64,000 nucleotides of DNA from Lentisphaerae bacterium ADurb.Bin082 (GTDB taxonomy: Bacteria; Verrucomicrobiota; Lentisphaeria; Oligosphaerales; Oligosphaeraceae). The DNA is taken from positions 34,010 through 98,009 of the forward strand of contig MWEG01000108.1 in NCBI GenBank assembly GCA_002070945.1. The letters run 5' to 3'. The translations under genes and the position numbers were made by a program. The notes beneath the pieces are model-generated. The model saw nothing but the letters and a program-made list of their open reading frames with translations, was not told where the DNA came from and did not search any database. Positions 8,815 through 17,300 of this stretch are shown here, piece after piece (position 1 is the first letter of the stretch; the number at the start of each line of letters is the position of its first letter).

Positions 8815-8850
8815 GTCCACTGTGTCCACTATGTCCACTATGTCCACATC
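8815..8850. repeat. GTCCAC short tandem array (type B), copy 1
   Basis: Four GTCCAC words spaced exactly 9 bases apart with variable 3-base linkers (TGT, TAT, TAT). The same word, read as GTGGAC or TGGAC on the other strand, forms arrays at 29053-29170 and 60479-60533. Confidence 0.8.
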
Positions 8851-8869
8851 CATTTGTGTCGTAGGCCAG

Positions 8870-8940
8870 GCTTCAGCCTGAGGATAGGTGCGCCCCGAAA
8901 GTGGTGCCTTGTAAAGGCACTACAGAAGGCTGACCGTTTG
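8870..8940. repeat. REP-like palindromic repeat (type C)
   Basis: Contains the palindrome AGGCTTCAGCCT and the near-palindrome GTGCCTTGTAAAGGCAC followed by TACA. Related palindromes (AGGCTGAAGCCT, GTGCCCCTACGGGGCAC) occur at 19312-19400. This looks like a family of small hairpin-forming intergenic elements. Confidence 0.6.
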
Positions 8941-9114
8941 CAATCGGTGACTGATTATGTGCCAACCAAGCACTTTTCATGGCGAGAGGCGCGTTTTGCT
9001 TCAATGGTATTATATTGTTAATTCGTGAATATACTCTGGCTTTGTTTTTTTTGCCGTTCTGGCAGGACGCCTTGAACGGATTTTGTGGTCATGGTCAGCA
9101 AAGGGGGATTTTTC

Positions 9115-11238
9115 ATGCGACAGGAGCGTCATTACGAATTTCGGGAGCGTATGCGTCAGGTGCACCGTCCAGGCCGCCGCGAGGCTGGTGTGACGCCGGT
9201 TGCCGGCGAGGTGCTGTTAGACGAAACCTGGGTCATTGCCGCGCCAGCAGGGGCGCCGGAGACGGTGCTGCGAGTGGCTCGCGACTTGCAGGAATATTTC
9301 TTTGACAGCATGGACTTGTCGTTGCTTTTGGTCGAGGCTGGTGCTGGCGACGGTCGGAAGGAACTGCGCCTGGAATTGCGTCCAGCTGGCACCGGTGAAT
9401 CGATCCGCGGGGCGTTTCGCGTGGATGTCGCTAACGACGGCATTGTCCTGGAGGGCATGGAACTGCAAGGACTTTGGAATGGCGCGGTCTACCTGGAAGA
9501 CCAGATGAATCTGCAAGAAGCGCCGATCCTGGCGTTGGGCAAGGCGACCCGCACACCGCTGATGAAGCTGCGGCGGGTGCATTCCGGGTCTGGCATTGAC
9601 GATTATCCAGACTGGCAGCTCAGGGCGATCATTCACGCGGGCTTCAATACGATTGAGCTCTTTGTCAGGGATTTAGACAAGACGGCTCTCGGCTACAACG
9701 ACATCAATGACATTATTCAACGGGCAGCAAACTACGGCCTGGATACGTTCATCTATAGCTATATGCCCAGCTATAAGCATCCGGATGAGCCTGACGCAGA
9801 GGAGTTCTTCGATAGCATCTACGGCGAGCTGTTCCGCCGCTATCCGGGCGCCATCGGCATCGGCCTGGTCGGCGAATCGCTGGAATTCCCGAGTCGCGAC
9901 CCGAACACGACTGGCAAGCGCTGGCGAGAGAGCATGAAGGATGGCATTCCCGACACTCGTCCCAGCCCGGGGTGGTGGCCCTGCGAGGACTACCCGGCCT
10001 ACATCGACTGCATCAAGCGCGCCGTCCGTCGCGTCAAGCCAGATGCGGAGGTTATCTTCAGCACCTACAACTGGGGCTACAGTCCGCTGGAGCAGCGCCG
10101 CCGCTTCCTGGAAGCTCTGCCGAAAGACGTTACTTTGCAGGTGACTTACGAGATTTTCCGGGAGAAGCGGATCGGCAAGCTCAGCTGCCCGACTATGGAC
10201 TACACGATTTCTGATGTCGAACCCGGCTATTACTTTTCAAGCGAAGCCGCTGCGGCGCATGAACTCGGCATTCGCCTTAGCGCGACTACGAACACGGCTG
10301 GTGCCACCTGGGATTTTGGCACCGTGCCGTATGTGCCGGTGCCGCATCGTTGGATTAAGCGCCTCGACGTGCTGGAGAAGGCGCGCCAGGACTGGGGGCT
10401 TGAGCGCCTGTATGAGACGCACCATTACGGCTGGTGGCCGAGTGTCATCATCGACCTGCGCAAGGCCAGCTTCTGGCAGCCGAGGGCAGAGGATTTGGAG
10501 GCGCTGCTCCCAGAACTGGCGCGCCGCGACTATGGCGCCGAAGCCGCAGCAGACATTATCAAGGTCTGGCAACGGTGGGCTGATGCGATGGAATTCTACG
10601 TCGCCTCGAATGAGGATCAGTACGGCCCCTGGCGGGTCGGCCCGGCCTATCCATTCATTTTCCAGCCGAACATCACCCGCACCATGGGGCAGAAGGAAAT
10701 CGCGTTCCCGTCAGCGCCGTACGCGCATTTTGGCGGTCGCATCGTCAAGACTTTGTATCAGCCGTTTGAAAATGCGAATCAATCGCCTGGGCCGCTGCGC
10801 TACCCGCAGGACCTGGATCGCCTGGAACGCATGCGGGAAATCTGGGAGGATGGTCTGCGACTCCTGGAAACAACCCTGGACAAGATTCCAGCCCGGAAAC
10901 GCGATCGCGGCGACGAGCTGTTCCTTCTGGGTTCCTTTATCCGGCGTTCGATTGACACGGTCATCAACATCAAGCGCTGGTGGCTGCTCAACATCAAGTT
11001 GCAGGCGTCTTCGGACGCGAAGGTCATGCTGGATATACTGACCCAGCTGGAGGAATTGGCCGCAGAGGAAATCGCCAATACTAAGGCGACGATACCGATC
11101 GTCGAACAAGACTCCCGCCTGGGCTGGGAACCCAGCATGGAATACGTCTGCGATAAATGGCATTTAGAGTGGAAAATCCGCCAGGTCGAAAGCGCCTTGC
11201 GCGAAATCGCCAGCTATCGCCGGATGCTGCAGCTGTGA
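9115..11238 (+). CDS. Putative cytoplasmic glycoside hydrolase, GH20-like N-terminus plus TIM barrel
   Basis: 707 residues from the ATG at 9115, chosen for the AAGGGGGA site 6 bases upstream; an in-frame start at 9085 is possible. Residues ~30-140 resemble the zincin-like N-terminal domain seen in GH20/GH84/GH67 enzymes (DETWVIAAPAGAPETVLRVA, RVDVANDGIVLEGMELQGLW). A barrel-like region follows with alternating strands and helices (AIIHAGFNTIELFVRDLDKT, GAIGIGLVGESLEF, AEVIFSTYNWGYSPLEQ), then a helical C-terminal third. There is no signal peptide, so it should act inside the cell on imported oligosaccharides. Candidate acidic residues sit in VGESLEF but I cannot assign the catalytic pair. Exact family unknown. 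Confidence 0.6.
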   Translation: MRQERHYEFRERMRQVHRPGRREAGVTPVAGEVLLDETWVIAAPAGAPETVLRVARDLQEYFFDSMDLSLLLVEAGAGDGRKELRLELRPAGTGESIRGAFRVDVANDGIVLEGMELQGLWNGAVYLEDQMNLQEAPILALGKATRTPLMKLRRVHSGSGIDDYPDWQLRAIIHAGFNTIELFVRDLDKTALGYNDINDIIQRAANYGLDTFIYSYMPSYKHPDEPDAEEFFDSIYGELFRRYPGAIGIGLVGESLEFPSRDPNTTGKRWRESMKDGIPDTRPSPGWWPCEDYPAYIDCIKRAVRRVKPDAEVIFSTYNWGYSPLEQRRRFLEALPKDVTLQVTYEIFREKRIGKLSCPTMDYTISDVEPGYYFSSEAAAAHELGIRLSATTNTAGATWDFGTVPYVPVPHRWIKRLDVLEKARQDWGLERLYETHHYGWWPSVIIDLRKASFWQPRAEDLEALLPELARRDYGAEAAADIIKVWQRWADAMEFYVASNEDQYGPWRVGPAYPFIFQPNITRTMGQKEIAFPSAPYAHFGGRIVKTLYQPFENANQSPGPLRYPQDLDRLERMREIWEDGLRLLETTLDKIPARKRDRGDELFLLGSFIRRSIDTVINIKRWWLLNIKLQASSDAKVMLDILTQLEELAAEEIANTKATIPIVEQDSRLGWEPSMEYVCDKWHLEWKIRQVESALREIASYRRMLQL

Positions 11239-11249
11239 CGGCTGCGTGC

Positions 11250-11281
11250 AGCGACTCGGGCGTTTGTAAGCCTGAGTCGCT
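11250..11281 (+). terminator. Strong hairpin after the GH20-like gene
   Basis: A 12-base stem, AGCGACTCGGGC with GCCTGAGTCGCT (one G-T pair), and an 8-base loop, 11 bases after the stop codon. No U-run follows, so it may stabilise the mRNA end rather than terminate alone. Confidence 0.5.
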
Positions 11282-11408
11282 AATCATCGTTGCCAGGCAC
11301 CTTTTGCAAGACCTGTTGAGCGGCGCATGGCTGCCTAAGGAAAATGGCGAATTCCAAGTCAAATTGCAGCCTGGGGAGACTAGGCTTCTGGAAATCGTCG
11401 GATACTGA
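11282..11408 (+). pseudogene. Remnant of a glycosidase C-terminus
   Basis: A short in-frame stretch ends at the TGA at 11406-11408 and reads DLLSGAWLPKENGEF then QVKLQPGETRLLEI. This is the typical last beta-hairpin of C-terminal sandwich domains in several glycoside hydrolase families, where a "DLLTG...PGETRLL" pattern ends the protein. There is no start codon, ribosome site or upstream domain, and a hairpin lies just before it. I read it as the leftover 3' end of a deleted gene. It could be chance, but the motif is specific. Confidence 0.45.
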
Positions 11409-11464
11409 TGCTGCCCCGCCGCGTCGCCGCGCTCCGTATTTGGGAGGACGCGCCAGCAGAGGGG

Positions 11465-12244
11465 TTATTTGTAGTGGTATTCGACTCGGGTGTTGCCGTT
11501 GACCCAGGCGCCGATGAAGTTTACGGTGCTGCCGGCGGCTGCCTTATAGCCGGATGCAGCATATTCTTTCAGCATGATTGCGCCGAATTCGCCGATGCTG
11601 CGCAAGGCGGAGGCATGTCCATCCAGAAAACTGAAGTTGCCGCTGCCGCCATGATTGCCCAATGACATAAAGGCCGTGTCTTCGTATGTAGCTCCCTTGG
11701 TTGTATAGGTTCGCACGCAGCCCCACTGGTACTCGGCCGGGCCGCCGGAGTTGTTGATCGCCATGTAGCTGTCACCCTGCAACACGAAGTCGCCGGGGAA
11801 TTTGACCTTGAGGGCCTGCATCGTGGTATCCATATATTGGACTGGGTTGGGCGTGACCAGACCCACGCCGGCAGGCATGGTGCCGTAACGCATGGCGTAG
11901 ACTTTATAGGTGTGCGCCCACTTGCCAAAAGGGGAAACAGACGTACATACCACCTCGTCAGGGCGAGTGCTGGAAAGATACTGCCCTGCCTTGATGTCGC
12001 CAGCCTCGTTGCTCAGCTTCCCGACCCAGTCAGTGTCGTAGGCGCGCGATACCATCATGGCTTCCTCATAGTCATTCAAATACATAGTCGTGGCCAGGCC
12101 GCATTGCTTTAAATTATTGATGCAGGAGATGCTGCGCGCCTTCTCCCGAGCCTTGGACAACGCAGGCAAAAGCATCGCGGCGAGAATGGCAATGATGGCG
12201 ATGACGACCAAAAGCTCAATGAGGGTGAAAAAACGATGACGCAT
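11465..12244 (-). CDS. Type IV pilin-like pseudopilin with H-x9-DG tail
   Basis: 259 residues from the ATG at 12244, which has a GGAGG site 7 bases upstream. The N-terminus [20 protein letters not shown] is a classic prepilin cleavage/methylation signal plus hydrophobic helix, and [20 protein letters not shown] extends it. The C-terminal half ends in the processing-associated pattern (His, nine residues, Asp-Gly) in [16 protein letters not shown]. Such proteins are cut by a prepilin peptidase and can assemble in type II secretion or pilus-like structures; they are extremely numerous in Lentisphaerota and Planctomycetota, usually with no known function. It is a single gene near secreted glycan enzymes. 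A second one is at 43697-44395. Confidence 0.88.
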   Translation of the reverse strand: MRHRFFTLIELLVVIAIIAILAAMLLPALSKAREKARSISCINNLKQCGLATTMYLNDYEEAMMVSRAYDTDWVGKLSNEAGDIKAGQYLSSTRPDEVVCTSVSPFGKWAHTYKVYAMRYGTMPAGVGLVTPNPVQYMDTTMQALKVKFPGDFVLQGDSYMAINNSGGPAEYQWGCVRTYTTKGATYEDTAFMSLGNHGGSGNFSFLDGHASALRSIGEFGAIMLKEYAASGYKAAAGSTVNFIGAWVNGNTRVEYHYK

Positions 12245-12633
12245 GTCTGCCTCCAAGATTCTTTGTGGGGAACCCACAGCCTGATAATACGCATTATCGA
12301 AGGTGTTGTATTAAGTATAATCTGATTGTAGTCAAAATGCAAGTGAAAAAATGGGACTACGAGCAAAATGCGTCATTGGTCAGCCGTTGATACGAGGGGC
12401 GAAAGTGGGCTTGGACTGTCCACTAAAGTGTATTATCCTGGGCGCCTTAGCGCTGCAATTTGCTGCATCTCCGAATATAAATCGGTGCCCCATGACTAAA
12501 AGTCGGTGATTCTCTGACTGCGGGGCTGACAAAAAAGACTTTGCCGATTACATTAGCCCACGTTCCCTGACGCACTGACGTGTTCATTCTCCCATCTTTG
12601 CACCGTTCTCCTTTCGTCACCAAGGAGTCCATC
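12245..12633. other. Divergent promoter region, no gene seen
   Basis: 389 bases between the pseudopilin (minus) and the phosphoesterase (plus). An A+T-rich stretch around 12300-12350 on the minus strand includes TTGACT followed 16 bases later by TAATAC, a possible promoter for the pseudopilin. A TGGACTGTCCA palindrome at about 12413-12424 echoes the TGGAC arrays. Nothing here looks coding. Confidence 0.4.
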
Positions 12634-14292
12634 GTGAAGCTATCCCGTGTTCTGTCTCTTGGCACTGTTTTGTCTTGCGCTCTTTTAGCTGAGGAGCCGG
12701 TTCTGCGAGTCGGCATCATGACCGACACCCACATCAAAACCACCCGGGAAAGCTGTAGTCTGGTTCAATCCGCCTTAGAGCTTTTCAAAGAGCAGAAGGC
12801 CGACTTGGTGATCAATGTCGGTGACATTGCTGATTTGCACTATCCTGAGGGCTATAGGCACTACCGTGATATCTTCAACGAGACTTTCCCCCAGGACAAG
12901 CCCAAGGAAATCTACATCTACGCCAATCACGATACGATTAACCAGCCGGACTGGGATACGGCTTTTGCGGCAGTAAAAGAACTCTTGCAGGTGCCCCATC
13001 ACCCTCGTGACCAGTTGGAAATCAACGGCTGTTTTTTCCTGATCTTCCCGCAACGCATCGATGTGGAAGATTATGAGAACGCGATTAAAGAAGCCAGCGC
13101 CAAGTATCCTGGCCAGCCAGTGTTTGTCATCGACCATGTGCCGCCGTACGACACAACCAGGAACAGCCTTGTCTGGGGCGACTACCGGCGGCGACAAATC
13201 CTGGATCGGTATCCGCAGGCCGTTCATATCTCCGGACATACGCACAATTCGCTGCGCAATGAAATGTGTATCTGGCAAGGGAACTTCACTTGCGTCAACG
13301 CCGGCTGCTTGCAGTCCTGGGGCGGTTCATTAGTCGGGACTGCACCGACCTCGAAGAAGTCCGATGAAGTGCTGATTATGGAGGTCTTCAGCCATAAGAT
13401 CGACTTCCGCCGCTTTTCCCTGGCTGACAAAAAAGAGTTTCTGGCCGACAAGCTCTGGAGTGTCCCCTGGCCCTTTGACAAGGCCACTGCGCCGTACTCC
13501 ATGGCCGCCCGCAAGGCCAAAGCCCCAAGGCCGCAATTCCCGGCCGGAGCCAAAATCAGCGTCACCCCTGACAGCACTGGCGCCGGCCTGACCCTGCAAT
13601 TCCCATACGCTCATGACCCGGATAGCGTTGAAGTCTATAAAATTGAAATATCGCACCAGGAGGCAGATGGCTCCTGGGTGGTGTTCACCCGGCAGGACAT
13701 CCAGGCTGATTTTTATCTCCCGCCGCCACAGCGTCCTGGACAGCAGACTCATGCCTTCAATGCCGGATATTTTGCGGCCGGGAAAACATACCGTTTCCTG
13801 GTTACGCCGATAGACTTCTTCGGCAATGAAGGCGCCAGCCTGCAAGCAGAGGCCGCAGTCTCCAACGTGGAACAAGGCGAAGTCGTCTACGAATCTTCGC
13901 GACCCATGCAGGAGCTGCCGTTCCTGAGCGGGCTGAGCGACGGCTCGCCCTTGCCACTGGTAGATGGCTTTTACCACCACAAGTCAGGCAACGCCAGACT
14001 CGTCCTGCCGGACAATGTCTGGGCAGGGCCGGCAAAGACTCGCTTCCGCTTCACCATTGATATGGAGATGAAACAGCCTGGCCCCGGGCAATGGACCCTC
14101 GTTCTCCGCAATCCCGTCCCCCTGACCAATGCCAACGCCCGCATCTATACCCCGCCGGGCGAATCCGGCATTCAGAGATACGTCATCGATTTCCGCAAAC
14201 GCGGAGAGGATTACAACTACTACTTCCTCATCCGCGAAGGCAATGCCGGTTTCGTGCAATTCAAGTACGTCAAAATCGAGAGATTTCCCTGA
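12634..14292 (+). CDS. Secreted calcineurin-like metallophosphoesterase
   Basis: 552 residues from a GTG at 12634, chosen because AAGGAG sits 6 bases upstream and because the protein then begins with a signal peptide (MKLSRVLSLGTVLSCALLAE). All metallophosphoesterase blocks are visible: D31-x-H33 (MTDTHI), GD63-64 (NVGDIAD), N98-H99-D100 (YANHD, with Ala where most members have Gly), H168 (VIDHVPPYD) and G201-H-T-H (ISGHTHN). From about residue 300 a fibronectin-like sandwich follows, then a further beta-rich region. It should act in the periplasm or outside on a phosphomono- or diester. The next plus-strand gene starts 56 bases on, so the two may be cotranscribed. Substrate unknown. Confidence 0.85.
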   Translation: MKLSRVLSLGTVLSCALLAEEPVLRVGIMTDTHIKTTRESCSLVQSALELFKEQKADLVINVGDIADLHYPEGYRHYRDIFNETFPQDKPKEIYIYANHDTINQPDWDTAFAAVKELLQVPHHPRDQLEINGCFFLIFPQRIDVEDYENAIKEASAKYPGQPVFVIDHVPPYDTTRNSLVWGDYRRRQILDRYPQAVHISGHTHNSLRNEMCIWQGNFTCVNAGCLQSWGGSLVGTAPTSKKSDEVLIMEVFSHKIDFRRFSLADKKEFLADKLWSVPWPFDKATAPYSMAARKAKAPRPQFPAGAKISVTPDSTGAGLTLQFPYAHDPDSVEVYKIEISHQEADGSWVVFTRQDIQADFYLPPPQRPGQQTHAFNAGYFAAGKTYRFLVTPIDFFGNEGASLQAEAAVSNVEQGEVVYESSRPMQELPFLSGLSDGSPLPLVDGFYHHKSGNARLVLPDNVWAGPAKTRFRFTIDMEMKQPGPGQWTLVLRNPVPLTNANARIYTPPGESGIQRYVIDFRKRGEDYNYYFLIREGNAGFVQFKYVKIERFP

Positions 14293-14347
14293 CCGGGACG
14301 TCTGCCCCAAGTATATAACTTAAGATTTGTGTCCAGGAGAGGCTGAC

Positions 14348-17300
14348 ATGATGAAATTGCCGTTGAGTCTATTGATGGGGATAGGATTGGGACTGAGCTG
14401 CGTGGGTGCGACCGTGGACTTGGTTCGGAATGGCGAAGCCAAGTGCGCGGTTGTGGCTGAAGATGACGTCGTCGAGCAGCAAGCGGCCGCTGAATTACGG
14501 ACTTATTTGCACAAAATCACCGGGGCTGAGGTCGGCACGACTCCCGGAGACGGTCTGATCACGGTTCGCTTTGAGCTGATTGTCGATGGCGCCAGCAATG
14601 CCTTGCCCGAGGCTGCGAAGGTGCGCGACGATGGTTTCCTGATTGCGGCTTCGGAGAGCGAATTGGTCATCGCCAGCCGGAAACGACGCGGCTTCCTGTA
14701 TGGCGTCTACCAGATTCTCCGGGAAAACGGTATGTGGTGGCTGTACCCCGGCGAAGAAGGGGAAGTCTGCCCGAAGGCCGACACGGTGAGCGTCGCTAGA
14801 GGGACAAAGGTGTACAATCCGGCCTTTTCTGACCGCCACTATCGTCTTAATGGCGGGGGCGGCCACGTGCCGGCGACCTACGACTGGCTGGTGCGTAATG
14901 GCATGCAGGTCTTTGGCGGCGGCGATCCCGTGGCAAAATATGACCCGATCATTTTTACCGGCGGCCATATTCTGACCAGGCTGTTAGTCGGCTCCCCCAA
15001 GTTAGCGGATGCCGAGGCCTTGCTGAAAGAGCAGCCAGAGTTATTTGGCCTGCGCGATGGCGAACGGGTAATCGGCGAGGTTGTGCCGACGCGCGGCAGA
15101 ACCGTCTGTCAGCCCTGCACCTCCAACCCCGAAACGGTGCGGCGGATGATTGCCTCCGCCAAAGCCTGGATCGAAAGCTACGGTCAGCGCGAAATCATTT
15201 TCTCTTTGTGCAATGACGACCATCCGCGCTGGTGCGAATGCGACGCCTGCGCGGCTCTCGATCCACCGGAAGAAAAGGCCAAAGGCGTCTATAGCACCAG
15301 GTGGTGGACGCTGGTGAACCAGATTTCAGCGGCATTGCCACCGGCGGAGTATCCGAATCTGACTTTGAATGCCTTGTCGTACATGAATTTCGTTGATTAT
15401 CCCATAGGCATAGTTCCGGACCCACGGGTGCGCGTGACCTTGTGCGGAATGTACCGTTGCTATTTTCACGCCATGGACGACGAGTCCTGCGCTTGGAATG
15501 CAACCCGCTACCGGCCCCTGTTTGATGCCTGGGGCAAGAGCGGCATGCGGGCGACCAATTTCGAATATCATACGGATGTCCAAGGGCCGTCGCGCTATTT
15601 CCCGGCTGAGCGGGGCTGGGTGCTTGACATGAAGTACCGGCATAGTCTCAATATGTGCGGCGCCGGCATTGTCACCCGACCGCCGGACGGCAAATTCAAG
15701 CCGCCATGGGATGATTACCGCGCCTACAATATGTGGTATTCACTGTGGCAGCTGCATTGGCTCGGCGCTTATTTTGCCTGGAATATCGATGCTGATTACG
15801 AAAAGGTCTGGGATGACGTCAACCAGCAGTACTATCGCGCTGGCTGGCCGGCCATGCGCGATTACCGCCTGCTCCTGGAAAAGGCGCTGGCTGACCTTGG
15901 CGAGCCGGTGCGCTGGGGCGGCAACCGGGCCGTGTTCGGCAAAGCCTACGCCCAGCCGGGGGTGGGCAGGCGTTTGCAGGCGCTACTGACTCAGGCGGAA
16001 ACAGCCACAGCCGCCGATCCCATCGCCTTGTCGCGAATCATCCGGGAACGCGAATACCTGGAAAAAAACTGGGCGGACGGCAGCCGGATGGTGGAACGCA
16101 GCAGCAAGCGCCGGGCTTGGGCCGGGCCGCGGCGCAGCACCCTGGTCATCGACGGCAAGGGCAATGACGACGACTGGCAGACTGCGCCACAGAGCGCTGG
16201 CTTCAAGGTGCTGCTCAAACCCAATAAATTGGCTGACCCACAGACCGCCGTCAGGTTGCTGTATGATGAAGACAACTTGTATTTTTTGATCGAGGCCGAA
16301 GCGCCTAAGAATGCCAAGGTCAAGACCACAGCCAAGGAGAATGGCCGCCAGGTCTTTTCGGACAGCCATATCGAAATCTTCCTGGGCAATGAGAAACACC
16401 AGGGCAAGTACTACATGCTCGCTTTTAACTGGGACGGAAAAATCTACCAAGCCTGGGCGCAGGACGCCAGTGGCAACAATGATTTCAATATTGACACCAA
16501 GTCAGAAATTGCCTTTGATATCACCCCGGAGATGTTGACGGCTGAGATTCGGCTGCCGTTGGCGGCATTGGGGTATGGCATCACCCCAGACGCGCTCTGG
16601 AAGGTCAACGTCGCACGCAGCGAGCGCATTTCCGACCGGGACATCCAGCTGTCGTCGCTGTGCGACGGTGATTTTCATGGCTTTGGTCAGCATTGGCAGA
16701 TGGCGTTTGACGGTCTAACCAGCCGTCAGTTGATTGAAAATGGCGGCTTTGAGGACGTGGGCGATCCAGTGCTGCGCGGCGATCCCGAGAAGGATTGGGT
16801 CTACCCATCAGGCAAGGCGCCGACCGCTTGGGTTTTCAGCACTACGAACCGCGGCAAGGCTGAGATCAGGACTGATACGCCTGCCGAAGGCAAGAATTAT
16901 CTGCATGTCGAAGGCTCTTACACCTTCATTGAGCAGGCGTTGCAGCTGCCTTTTTCAGCCAAGTCGCATCAGTTCAGCTATCGGGTGAAAGTCCGTGGAG
17001 ACGGTCAGCTCTACCTGCGCGTGATCGACAGCGCCGGCACTCGGCATGGCGACCACATTGAGCAAATCAAAGCCAATGAATGGATGACGCATGAGGGCGT
17101 CATTGGGTGTTCTGGAGGCAAACGGCTGCTGATTCGGACTCATGGCGCACTTGATCTTGACGACGTCCGGGTGGAAGTCACAGCGACACGGCCGACGGAG
17201 GCGAGCTTGACCGCTGTTTCCCGGCGCGAGTCAGCCGTGTATCACGCCGGCGAAGAAGTTGTGTTCGTGGTCGGCGCGGAAGACTTTGACGGTTTGGAGG

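Larger units (their letters stand above)
8377..9114. other. 738-base spacer without a convincing gene
   Basis: It lies between the divergent uxaA and the GH20-like gene and must hold their promoters. I see no ORF with coding character. The central part (about 8654-8940) is a patchwork of three repeat types also found elsewhere in the window, listed separately. The last ~130 bases are A+T-rich and are the likely promoter region of the gene at 9115. Confidence 0.6.

Noticed and set aside
8815..8850. Short regular repeats as a CRISPR array
   Set aside because: The repeated word is 6 bases and the gaps are 3 bases; there is no 25-40-base repeat, no unique spacers and no cas gene nearby.
12634..14292. 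Ala in YANHD, where metallophosphoesterases usually have Gly, as a sign of an inactive enzyme
   Set aside because: All metal-binding residues (D31, H33, D64, N98, H168, H202, H204) are present, and small changes at this Gly are tolerated in the family.
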